Position numbers and translations under genes: made by a program. From Atherinomorus stipes (taxonomy: Eukaryota > Chordata > Actinopteri > Atheriniformes > Atherinidae), in contig JALJCO010010246.1 of NCBI GenBank assembly GCA_023101725.1, positions 1 to 64,000 of the forward strand: a stretch of DNA of 64,000 bases. Reading direction: 5' to 3'. Positions 54,756 to 64,000 of the stretch are shown here, in pieces. Each line of letters begins with the position of its first letter. Position 1 is the first letter of the stretch. The notes below the pieces were generated by a model. That model was not told the origin of the DNA. It saw only the letters and a program-made list of their open reading frames with translations, and searched no databases.

Positions 54756-55857
54756 CGTAGATGAAGATGGTTGTAATAATAAATCCGTCTTATTCCATTT
54801 ACAATCATCTGCAGCTGATTCAACTGAAAGAATATTAGTTACACTTCAAGTTGGAAGGGAATCCCTCAGAAAAACATTTGTTGTCTCATCAGGAGCTTGC
54901 CCAGACACTGCAGTGAGTGCATACAGGCACGTGGAGGCCACACAGACTAGTGAAACCTCATTTTGACTTGTCTTGAGGAATAGGAGTTGGGTCAGCCTGT
55001 GATCTGATCTTTCCACTTTTATGGATGATTCTGAATTTAGACCTCTATGGGTTGATTTCTATTGATCATTCTTTACAGTATTTTGCTCTCAACACATTCC
55101 ATCATGTATAAATAAAGATTTTTTTTAAAATGTATTGTAAGTATTTTCCTTCATTCTTGAGCAGTGTAGAAACAAAGATTGCACTCCTTCACTTCAAGGT
55201 CTTGTGAATTCTAACAGGAATTAAGACATCTGTTAATACAATTTCAACACAAATATTCCTCAAGGAAAATATTCTTTTGCTACAGCCGGTTCCTCAGGCA
55301 GCCTTGTCTATAGAGCAATGTACATTAATCAGCTTTGTGGTCACGACAATAGTTTAAATATTCGGTCACAAGTTTATTATGCTTCATAGCAGCAGTCACA
55401 CAGCAAAGACGTTCCTCCAAACTAAATACCACATGACTAATGGATTTTACCTCAACTGTTTTTACTGCTGACAAGCACCAAGCTGTAACTCTTCTCCTAT
55501 TGTGTTGGAGCAACAATGAGCGCAACACATTTTAACTCCACTGACTTGTCAGTACGATGACTAAATGAGGAAATTTTCATGGTGAATCAAACAGCAAAGC
55601 AATTTTTCCAGGCTTTAAAGTTGTTGAGGCAATGAAATAAAGCACGTTTGAGTATTAAAGCTCAAGTGGTTCTCAGACGCTTCCATTTAACTCCAAGATT
55701 TACACAAATACAAATCTGTATTCTGTTGCATTTACTGCTTTATTAGATGTGGAAGAAACTTTTCTTCTCTCTTAAAGTGGCTAACTGTATATAAAATATG
55801 TGGGGTTTTTTAGGCGTAGTTTTACTTTATGGTGTGCAGGAGCACTGTATTGTTTGC
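54756..55857. other. No gene recognised
   Basis: AT-rich, no recognisable repeat or domain. The open frame running in from 54592 ends in unremarkable sequence near 54966. Confidence 0.4.
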
Positions 55858-56649
55858 TTAAAGGTGCCATGACATCAAATTTCACTTTTCTGGGGTTTTG
55901 GGGGTATAATATGATCTGTTGTGCACTGATGAGGCCATGTGAATGTCCAGAGTGAGAATCAAAGTTCCTGTTTATGGTCTGTCAGCTTTGTCTCTCTGCT
56001 CAGAAACAGTTGAATCAGACAGCAGGCTATCATTCTACGTAGTTCTATCATTCTACGTAATTTAATTGCTCCAATAAGAGCACACTATCAAGTAAACAGC
56101 GCCCCCCCCTCTCTCTCTCCTAACGGTTTATGCACCGTCCGCTCCCCCCCTCCCCTCCCTGTCTGATTCAGCTTCGTGTATGGAGCTACTAGTAACTTCT
56201 GTGCAGTCAGGTCTGGATTTTCAAACAAATGGATTTAAAAGAAAACTTCTGCAGCAACACTGAGGGAGGCGACCACAACCTTGTCATTACCTGTAAGTTT
56301 ATTTATTTTCTAAATGCTGTCTTGTCTGATAAACGTAGCTCACACTGTCTGAAGTGCCCATGTTGCTAGCAGTTAGCCTTTAGCAAACTCCGACCGCAGC
56401 TTGACCTAGATTCTCCAAATAAGGTCATAGCCAAATAAGGTGTAGCCAATCAAAATGAAGTCAACGTGGTCTCCGGGTAAAGCTCCATATCATCACCGGA
56501 CCCAACTGTATTACTGAGGAAGTGAGGTCTGGCGTTTCAAAACAATACTCCGCTGTAAAAAATGCCGTTTTTTTCTTTGGAGTATTCACATATGCAGTAA
56601 TGCCAACAACATAAACTAGTTTTTAACTGCTATGTCATCACTCCTTTAA
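55858..56649. mobile_element. TTAA MITE with AGGTGCCATGACATCA termini
   Basis: TTAA at 55858-55861 and 56646-56649. Left AGGTGCCATGACATCAAATT; right inverted AGGAGTGATGACATAGCAGT, sharing AGG.G..ATGACAT. 792 bp. The interior has a repeated TCTATCATTCTACGTA, CpG-rich stretch, and a short ATG-to-splice-donor segment at 56229-56294. Confidence 0.75.
56229..56294 (+). other. Exon-like ATG segment with splice donor inside the MITE
   Basis: ATG at 56229 opens 21 codons (MDLKENFCSNTEGGDHNLVI, then T) and meets a consensus donor, T-GTAAGT, at 56293. CpG-rich DNA precedes it. It could be a relic first exon of an autonomous relative or chance; no protein family is recognisable from so few residues. 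Confidence 0.25.
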
Positions 56650-59193
56650 GTATTTGAGTGAAGCAAAAATGGACATGTGCATGCACACTGTTGTTTTGTT
56701 GGGACTTACTAAATAAAAATAACAATAGATGGCAGCATGCAAATATAATCAAAGGCTTTAAATAAGTTTTTTCATTTTAATGTTTCATTTTGAACAAAGA
56801 CGTAATAATGTTGCCGTACAAGATGGTGAAAGTTGCACCCTGCCCTCAAAGCACCTTTAAAAAAAAAAAAAAAAAAAAGTCACACTAATCTATTGACACA
56901 CATACACACATACACTTAAGTTTATATATTTTTTCTATCTAAGTAGTGTTTTCACACACAAATGAAAAGATGTCTAACAAAATAGGGATTCAGCGCCTTG
57001 TTCAAGGGCAGCAGTTTGTTTGGCAGCTGTAGCCTGAACTAGACACTTTTCAGTTGGCAGACAACCGTTTTATTTCCTGAACCACAATGAGTCAATATTC
57101 AAATTTAAATGACCAATTTGGCATTTTCATTTATTGTCTTGCATGGCATATGGTTGAGTGATGACTAGATTATCCAGGGCTTAAATTTGTGCATGGAATT
57201 TAAAATGGAAAGTGCAAATGCCCTCACTCCTAAAAAAATAAAACAACATCAACCATAAAAAGGACAGAACATCACTCCAGAGTGCATCATCAGTAGAATT
57301 ACAGTAAGAATGCCAGTTTTACTCTGAAACAATTCATTACAAATTGATAAACCTTTATCAAAACTTTAATTCATTCATGTGAAACTTTCATTTGTTTGTG
57401 CTTTGTTTTATACTGTATATCCCAATGTAACTTGGTTAAACTCTTGGTTGTACAACATAAAACACTAAAAATGCTGCATTTGCTGAGTGAGTGAAATCAG
57501 GATAAACAGCTTAAACAGCAAAAACAGATAAAAACTTTCTTTGTTGGTCTCTAAACCTATCTGGTGTTGAAAGACTTCCCTTGACAGACTCCTGGAAAAA
57601 AGCTGATTATTTGGTTAAATGAAGACAGAGATAGCCTAAATAAAACTCAGTTTGTAGTGACAGTTGAATTTTGTGATGTTTCAGGATGTGTACTGGAAAT
57701 ATTGTTTGGAATAGTCGATGTTTTAGTCTGTATTTATATTCTTACACTGAGTAATAACATAAAAATAGACCACACAGTCAACTGAAGACATTGAGGGTAA
57801 AAGAAAAAAAAAAAAGTGTTCTTTTTTATCCCTCTTTATCTGGATCAACATCAATTGTACAATATAATTAAATTACCACAATGCATAATTTTAAGACTAA
57901 TTGTGGAAAAATGGCATCCTGACAGCCAACATCTGAAAAGTAGCACACATTTCAGCCCCACTGTAACCTTGAACATTTTCTAAGACTTACAAAGTATTTG
58001 TGATTTCTAAAGAAATATTAGTTTAAAAATTATCAGTGAGGTAATAGTGGTGCTGTAAAAATAATTTTAACCCCACTGCAAATGTAGTTTTCTAATCCTA
58101 GCCAACAGAGGTTACTGGCAAAGGGAAGGTGACTTAAGTGTTTTAGAGAAGTATTGTTGTGTTACATGCTGTATCATAAGATGTTGAGAAAAGAAAAAAA
58201 AATGTCATATCTCAGAAATGTTTGGGTTATAAAGGCAAGTGCACAAGAAAACAATAACCATTTCACAAAAAAAAAAAAAGAAAAAAAAAGAATGACTAGT
58301 ATGTTTTTGTCAAAAACAGAAATATACCTCTTGCTTTCTGTCCTCAGAATTAAATTGTTTGGTGTGAAATCCTTAGCAGGTCTGCAAATCAGTGTCACCC
58401 AGAAAGTTGCTTCAACTTAACTTGTTGCAACTATGTTTACCAGCTTGCATCACTTACAAACCAGTATATGTTTTCTTTTATTTATGCTTTCACTTACATA
58501 CAGTGTTTAGGCATGTACTAATGGTTAGTAAACATGGCCGTATTAGATAAATTGCATATTTATTGCACCTTTCACAATAAAGAACATGGCTGAGTACAAA
58601 CTCACAAAAAGTGGGTAAAAATGACAAAAATGAGTTTAAGTTGTGCATAAGCAGCATGATTTGGTTGTAAACTGCCACCACTTCATGAAGCACACAAAAG
58701 ATAAATAATCTTTAACAATCAGAGCTCCACAGGGAAAGAATCAGCTCAGTCAAGAGTTGTCAAAACTCTGGCCCAATGCTGGGGGGCCACGGGGAAAGGT
58801 CAGATGGTTAAGAAAACATTTTTAGATCTTGAATGCTTGAATGAACTCAGCGGCTTGTGTGTGTTATTACTCCAAGCTTGACTGGTTAGGTTATTTCAAA
58901 GACTGACAGTCAGGTCTGCAGCAATACTAAGTATTGAAGTTTATTCTCATTTTAGTGAAAGAAGGAATAAACAACACATGCTTTTATCAATGTTTTTGCT
59001 TTCTCCATCTCATGCATGGAATTCTGAGAAAAATGTTTTCTTAAACTGGTCAGACACAGACAAAACATAAAAATGTTATGCTCTTTGTGAAGGTATAAGT
59101 AGAGGTTAAACAATAATTTATCATGAGAAATGGCTGAATAATCTGAATTGAATTGAATTCCAATGAAAATTTCATGGACAAAAGAATGAATTA
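56650..59193. other. No gene recognised; poly-A at 56861-56878
   Basis: AT-rich. The bases before the A run read, inverted, TTAAAGGTGCTTTGAGGGCA, which fits the TTAA-MITE terminus, but no partner end was found. Other A-rich runs near 57806 and 58267. No domains. Confidence 0.45.
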
Positions 59194-59905
59194 GGGAGTG
59201 GGTAGCCTAGTGGTAGCGTCGTGGGCTTTGACGCAGATGACCCAGGTTCGAATCTCCAACACCACCCCGAGGTGAACCACTGTGGACCCCTGAGCAAGGT
59301 CCTTAACCCCCCACCAACTGCTCCCCAGGCGCTTTAAAGGGACTTGAGGCAGGAATTAAAAAAAACACAAAACATAAGTGTCCATTTTTTTTTCATACTG
59401 TACTGATGGGTGATAAAGCGCTAAATACCAAAAATAACATTTCCACCCATGTTTCTCTCCGTTGCCTTGAACAGGCTGTGTGCTGCAAAATGCGCTGCAA
59501 TTCGGTGTCCGAATTTCCCGTGCCGCCCTGCGGACGTGACGTCAAATGACCTACATCCGCAGTTTTGATGCAGGAAAAAGACGGTCGCGTTAAATTCAAA
59601 CACTGTAAGCCATAGTTATGGAGTATTCTGCCATCAGCAAAGATCCAGATCAACTGAAAGACCACTAAAAAGTGTAACTACGTAGAAAAAGGTGAGTAAA
59701 CAACATTAAAGCTTCAGTTTGTGCACGCTCCTGTGACGGCTTGGCTCGTGGCTGCAATTACCTGAAGCGCCAGTCGCGAGTTTCTTTTCTTAATCTTGCC
59801 TCAAGTCCCCTTAAGTAGCAACCCATTGCTATCTGATACTCACAGTACAGAGATGGGTAAAATGCAGAGCCCTAATTTCCCTTCGGGGATCTTACCAGTA
59901 TAACA
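59194..59905 (+). mobile_element. tRNA-derived SINE, split by a MITE
   Basis: The head (59194-59333) has a tRNA-like A box (TAGCCTAGTGGTAGCG) and B box (GGTTCGAATCTCC), then GAGCAAGGTCCTTAACCCCC and CTCCCCAGGCGC. The tail (59815-59905) has GATGGGTAAAATGCAGAGCC and CCCTTCGGGGATCTTACCAG, then an AAC/A-rich end. The MITE at 59334-59814 separates them. Not the same family as the SINE at 37055; the tail matches the fragment inserted at 1381-1547. Confidence 0.9.
59334..59814 (-). mobile_element. TTAA MITE with AGGGACTTGAGGCA termini (copy 3)
   Basis: TTAA at 59334-59337 and 59811-59814; ends AGGGACTTGAGGCAGGAATT and AATCTTGCCTCAAGTCCCC. Interior matches copies 1 and 2 in reverse orientation (GTGACGTCAAATGACCTACA, CAGATCAACTGAAAGACCAC, GCCAGTCGCGAGTTTC). 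481 bp with neither the copy-1 insertion nor the copy-2 duplication, so it is the simplest form. Confidence 0.95.
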
Positions 59906-60766
59906 AAAAAACGAACAAACAAACAAAAAAAAACAAAAACAACTCTTGTTACTTTTTGTAAGGTGCCAAAAAATTATGAGTAATGGTAACGCACCTTTTT
60001 TGTAAAACACCCTGTAAAAAAGATTTTTTGTAAACGTAACAAAAACTTATGAAAGTCATTAAATTGAAATAATGTCAAGTTTTAAAAAAGTTTTAAATTA
60101 AATAACCATTTTTTTGAAAGACTAATGTGTCTCAAATGTAAATTGGGTATGATTGGGTTTCAGTAATAATTCTTTGTCAAAGAATCGTCTTCTGTCTTAG
60201 TTTCGACATTTTCTAGCTTTACTGGACAACAAAATCTTACACTCCTGAACATCTTCATCTCCAAGCTGTAAAAGCTATCAGTCCAGAACGTGCACTCCGT
60301 CCTCATTTCATCTCATTTAGGTACTTGTGCAAAACTGCTGAGAAAGTTAGAGTTGAAACCTCTCACTGGGAAAAAGTTTGATCCAAAACTGCATGAGGAG
60401 GGAGAGTCACATACACTTTCTGCATGGTTTTGCACAAACATCAAGTTACTCTGACCTATGTGCACTGCGCCTGGCTCCTCCTCTGCCCATACCTCTCCTG
60501 TTGCCTGTTTTCTGACAGAGTGGGTAAAAATTGGGACTGAAATTGTGGACTGAAACACAACACAAGTCACATATAAACATATGTGAAGCTGAGATAAAGT
60601 GAAATTCCAGCCGAATGCATTTTTTAGCTCGCAAAAAGCAGTTGAGTGGTCACCCCAGTATATGTCCAGTTCAGAGCTCGTCTGTTGCATGCAGAGATGA
60701 AGAATGAAAACTAAATGTTTACTCTCCCAAGGCTGCTCTGCCTTTTTGTTTCAACTCAAGATGTCA
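59906..60766. other. No gene recognised
   Basis: AT-rich, then a less repetitive stretch near 60300-60700. A 125-codon reverse-strand open frame at 60313-60690 has no recognisable domain or supporting homology. Confidence 0.4.
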
Positions 60767-60863
60767 TTAAAGGCAGGGTAGGGGATCCTGGAAAAACGGT
60801 TCGAGCAAGCCAGATTTGAAAAAATATACTCCCCCCGAAACCACGCCTCCAAAGCACAGGAGT

Positions 60864-60894
60864 GGCTGTTATCCACTCCGCGTGGATAACAGCC
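60864..60894. repeat. Copy-specific palindrome 1
   Basis: GGCTGTTATCCAC and its exact inverse GTGGATAACAGCC around TCCGC. The sister copies keep only the AACAGCCGAG side. Confidence 0.9.
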
Positions 60895-61212
60895 GAGTGG
60901 CTAGCTTGTTAGCTTCCCAGTAAACGGCAGAGGAACCACTTTCCTAAAAGTGATAATTATCTCACCTCCAACTTCTTCTGCGGTATAAAACATCCTCACT
61001 GTAAACACCAGCACCTCCATGACTTGATCCACATCTGTTTTTTTGTTTTAAGAGCAAACAGCTGCATAGATAAGAGCAGCAAGCCGCCATGTTGTTCTCA
61101 GTTCGTCTGGTTCGTCTGCACTGTGAGACCCTCACGGCAAGTTGTGAGCGGGCGCAACGGCAGTCGAGTTTGATGGGCAAAATAATCATTCAATCAATCA
61201 GTACGGGTCTTT

Positions 61213-61257
61213 TAAAACCCCCATCCAATGAAATGGATTTCATTGGATGGGGTTTTT
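61213..61257. repeat. Copy-specific palindrome 2
   Basis: AACCCCCATCCAATGAAAT and its near-perfect inverse ATTTCATTGGATGGGGTTT around GG. The sister copy at 62326 has only the right arm (TTTCATTGGATGGGTTTT). Confidence 0.9.
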
Positions 61258-61604
61258 CCAGTCCTGTACGTTCCACAAGTGATTCATTTTCTAAATTTTT
61301 GTGTCAGAACATTTAATTAATTGGCTGCAATCGTGAAGACTCTAAGCAATGTAGTTAAAAAGTGCTCCTGGAAAACATCATCCACCCTGCCTTTAAATTC
61401 AACCTTGGTTGATTTACGAAAAAGAAAAAATATAGGCTGAAAAATAAACTGAAAATGAAAATGGGAAATTGTCATCATGGGGTTGCGTTTGACATGTGCT
61501 CAGAGGGTTTAAGTTGCTGCAGAGTCTAACAAGCTTACTGTAACACACACCAAAAGTTGTGTACAGAAAATGTCCTGAAGCTGGATCCTATATGGTTGAT
61601 ATAG

Positions 61605-61818
61605 GCCAGGGTTTCTCAATCCTGGTCCTCAGGGACCCCTGCCCTGCATGTATTCCAGGTTTCAAATTCCACCACACCTGATTCAGATCAACTCAACTGC
61701 TTATTAAGTTCTTTGCAAGCCTGATAACAAGCCATTCATTTGAGTCAGGTGTGTTGAAGTAGGAATATCTTGAAAACCAGAAGGGCAGGAGTCCCTGAGG
61801 ACCAGGATTGAGAAACAA
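61605..61818. mobile_element. hAT-type MITE with 8-bp target duplication
   Basis: Flanked by TGATATAG on both sides (61597-61604 and 61819-61826). Terminal inverted repeats: GTTTCTCAATCCTGGTCCTC on the left, the same sequence inverted on the right, followed by AGGGA and (C)CCTGCCCT. 214 bp, non-coding. The 8-base duplication and the ends fit the hAT superfamily; this is one of the commonest MITE types of fish. Confidence 0.93.
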
Positions 61819-62325
61819 TGATATAGATCATCACGCATTGTTGCCTGGAGCTAGAAAGTGATGACGCTTGCAACTAGTAACAAGCTCGGGTTTTAAAAAA
61901 TTTATGTTGTCTTTTCCCCCTCATTCCTATTTTATTATTATCAGAACCATGTTTTGAACTGCACACATGCTTTGCCTGGACTTTTTTTTTTTTTTTTATC
62001 ACACTTCACCAGAGGGATATTTATATCCTTACATTTATGCTTGGGCCCAGTGGGAGAGCAATAGGAGACAATTTGTGGAAGTGGATATTTCTATATCCAT
62101 TTCCTTGATGCTTGCCTCATCTTTAGCTAAAAATAAAGTGTCTGACCATTTAAAGTCACTTGAGTGTTTTGAATTGATCTTACCATGAAATGTCTATTTA
62201 ACATATGACATCAATCTTCGGATGTAAACCAACAGATGGCTTAGATAGAGAGCATGACTTGCATCCTATTTTAGATTGGGCTTCTGTCTAAAGTAGTGAG
62301 CCCTCTGTGCTCCTCACTATCTAAT

Positions 62326-62885
62326 TTAAATGCAGGGTAGTGGATCCTGGAAATACGGTTCAAGCAAGCTAGATTTTAAAATATACACACCCCGAAGCCA
62401 CACCTCCAGAGCACATAAACGTGTGCACTGATGGTTGTTGGCGAACACAACTAAGAACAGCCGAGTGGCTAGCTTGTTAGCTTCCCTGTAAACAGCAGAG
62501 GAACCATGTTTCCTAAAAGTGATAATTATCTCACCTCCAAATTCTTCTGCAGTGTAAAACATCCTCACTGCAAACACCAACACCTCCATGACTTGATCCA
62601 CATCTGTTTTTATTTTTATTTTTAAGAGCAAACAGCTGCATAGAAAAGAGCAACGAGCAGCCATGAGCGTCTCTCAGTGCAGATGAACATGGCAAGTTGC
62701 GACTTACGAGTTGCAAGTTGCAAGGTGCGAGTGCTCAAGCTTGCGGGGAGGTCTGGGAGGGCGACAAACGGCACTCAAGTTTGATGGACATATCATCATT
62801 CAGTCAATAAGCATGAGCCATTACAATTTCATTGGATGGGTTTTTTTTCAGTCCTGTCTTGTTCCACGGGTGATTTATTTTTTTT
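62326..62885 (+). mobile_element. TTAA MITE (AGGCAGGGTAGG family), right-truncated
   Basis: Left end TTAAATGCAGGGTAGTGGAT at 62326, then GTGGATCCTGGAAATACGGT, CACACCTCCAGAGCACA, AACAGCCGAGTGGCTAGCTT, CACCTCCAAATTCTTCTGCA and CCATGACTTGATCCACATCT, all in the order of 60767-61396. Similarity fades after GTGATTTATT near 62880 and the right terminus is missing. Confidence 0.88.
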
Positions 62886-63229
62886 ATCCACCTTATCCCT
62901 GAGCTAGCAAATGTAGAAACGGAACTTCCTGTGAGATACTGGAAATAGCGCTTCGCCACTGACTCACAGTGTAAGATGTAGTTTCGGCAAGACAAGATTA
63001 TATTTGCACAGTTTGGGAACATGTTGCGTGGTTCGTGGTTGTACTAACAAGCAGAGAAAATTTGATTTGTGGCTACAACAGCGATTTGTAGAACATGCAC
63101 CCCGGTCTTAGTGAGAGAGTGGCTGCAGGGCTCCAGACTACGACATAGTGGTCGCATTTTAGGACTAAAATATCATCTACTTTTAAGTAAATAAGATCGT
63201 ATCCCACCTCTTTAAACAAAACATGGCCA
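62886..63229. other. No gene recognised
   Basis: Unique-looking stretch between the MITE and the LINE remnant. Confidence 0.4.
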
Positions 63230-63545
63230 ACCTTATTCCTATGTAATACTCTGCTCCTCGTCTCTGGAATTCCCTCTCTCCCGATAACCGTAGTGGACTC
63301 CTTCTCTCTCTCCAAATCCAGACTCGAAACTCCTCTGTACAGACGTCTGATTTCACCCAATTCCATGTACATCAGTCCAATGTGGTTTTCTGTGTTCTGC
63401 TCAGTGTTTTAGCTTAATGTTTTGTCTGCTTTGTACAATGTCCTTTGGTGCTCTGATACGGTATCTGCCAAATTGAATATATTATTATCATTATGCACAC
63501 TATTATGATTATTATAATTATTATTATGTAGGAACTGATAAGCCT
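63230..63545 (+). mobile_element. L2 LINE 3' remnant
   Basis: Decayed end of L2 ORF2: CTCTGGAATTCCCTCTCTCC gives LWNSLSPD, then after a frameshift SLSKSRLETPLYR, equivalent to the WNSLP and [10 protein letters not shown] end of the copy at 1-3480. The 3' UTR has TGTCCTTTGGTGCTCTGATA and ends in an ATT-rich microsatellite (63479-63530). Same lineage as the first LINE, opposite orientation. Confidence 0.75.
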
Positions 63546-64000
63546 CAGAGCTTTACGATTGCTCATTACTTCACAGTTCGACATGACAGAGCTAAGAAGT
63601 AGCTAAAAGCTGCTGTATGTTATTTTTGGCCAGATTTTCATCTCCTCCCCCCCATCCCTCTGTTGCAGGAGGCAGAGCAATTGTTAAGTTGTCTTGTCTG
63701 AGCTGTGATAGCTGACGTTCCCACATAGTTTACCTAAAAAGCTCGTAAATGTGGAGTAGCGTGAACATCTAGCGTGTAAATAAATGCCGGTTCTGGTAGA
63801 ACCGGAAATTGCTTGCATATTTCTCACAAGGGCTCAAGGGACATAGGAATAAGGTGGATACCATGGTCTGGGTAAATACTCGATTCTGATTGGCTGCAAG
63901 GTGTTCCTTAAAAAGTGATATAGGACACCTAAAAAAGAAGTTCCGAACAAACAGCCAGATTGTTTTAAATCAATGCGCTGACTCAAACACTCGTTGGTAA
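63546..64000. other. No gene recognised
   Basis: Mixed composition to the window end; TGGCCAGATTTTCATCTCC near 63629 and CGATTCTGATTGGCTGCAAG near 63880 read like the end of an interspersed repeat that continues beyond the window. Confidence 0.35.

Larger units (their letters stand above)
60767..61396 (+). mobile_element. TTAA MITE with AGGCAGGGTAGGGGATCC terminus, complete
   Basis: TTAA at 60767-60770 and 61393-61396. Left AGGCAGGGTAGGGGATCCTG followed by GAAAAAC; right inverted AGGCAGGGTGGATGATGTTT followed by TCC. 630 bp, non-coding. Sister copies at 62326 and 35808. Carries two palindromes absent from the sisters (60864-60894 and 61213-61257). Confidence 0.9.

Noticed and set aside
54180..54966. 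Open frames of 93-135 codons on both strands
   Set aside because: Overlap a homopolymer-rich tract; residues are runs of Lys, Pro, Phe and Gly from the base runs.
37055..59330. tRNA genes suggested by A and B boxes at 37080 and 59205-59265
   Set aside because: The boxes are followed by SINE bodies and tails, and no cloverleaf with acceptor stem is formed; these are SINE heads.
4760..61396. Assignment of the TTAA MITEs to piggyBac
   Set aside because: piggyBac also targets TTAA, but its termini usually start CCC/CCY; the shared AGG start fits T2/Kolobok better. Kept as an alternative only.

Overview
The window looks like a gene-poor, transposon-rich stretch of a teleost (ray-finned fish) genome. 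The evidence is the repeat complement: L2-clade LINE reverse transcriptase with fish-type 3' tails, Tc1-like elements, a DANA/mermaid-like tRNA SINE with a target-site duplication, a second tRNA-derived SINE, a hAT-type MITE with an 8-bp duplication, and many small DNA elements flanked by TTAA. I recognise no host protein exon, rRNA or tRNA gene, so it is probably intergenic or a very large intron. Every protein-like signal I can name belongs to a mobile element, and all are broken.

Layout. 1-3480: reverse-strand L2 LINE with endonuclease and RT blocks, interrupted by a SINE 3' fragment plus a 50-base G run. 4760-6785: a T2-type MITE end, then an unusual fold-back structure in which ~152-bp tandem units run forward, then in inverted orientation, around a 73-bp palindrome. 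9165-11413: a common fish repeat split by a 1.27-kb TTAA element. 12.6-15.6 kb: small MITE, possible larger DNA element, CpG-rich core. 17.4 kb: 150-bp fold-back. 19.1-21.2 kb: decayed Tc1-like element (36-residue D-to-E spacing), then a TTAA MITE carrying another MITE. 22.8-24.9 kb: better preserved Tc1-like element (DD34E residues all present) bordered by (TA)n and a TIR-derived minisatellite. 26.6-27.7 kb: second L2 copy. 28.8-30.3 kb and 35.1-36.8 kb: clusters of nested or abutting TTAA MITEs. 37.1 kb: full SINE. 39-47 kb: mostly unique AT-rich DNA with a few islands that read like conserved non-coding elements. 47.6-49.9 kb: two TTAA MITEs and another Tc1 relic. 53-56.7 kb: MITE candidate, low-quality-looking homopolymer sequence, TTAA MITE. 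59-64 kb: SINE split by a MITE, two copies of one TTAA family, hAT MITE, L2 tail.

The strongest overall pattern is that at least six families with unrelated interiors (about a dozen copies) share the terminus 5'-TTAA-AGG, with TTAA on both sides of the complete copies, and sit inside one another or inside other repeats. This matches what is known of T2/Kolobok-type MITEs. No autonomous transposase for them is visible here. Relative insertion order can be read from the nests. The most structurally novel object is the fold-back array at 4.89-6.79 kb.
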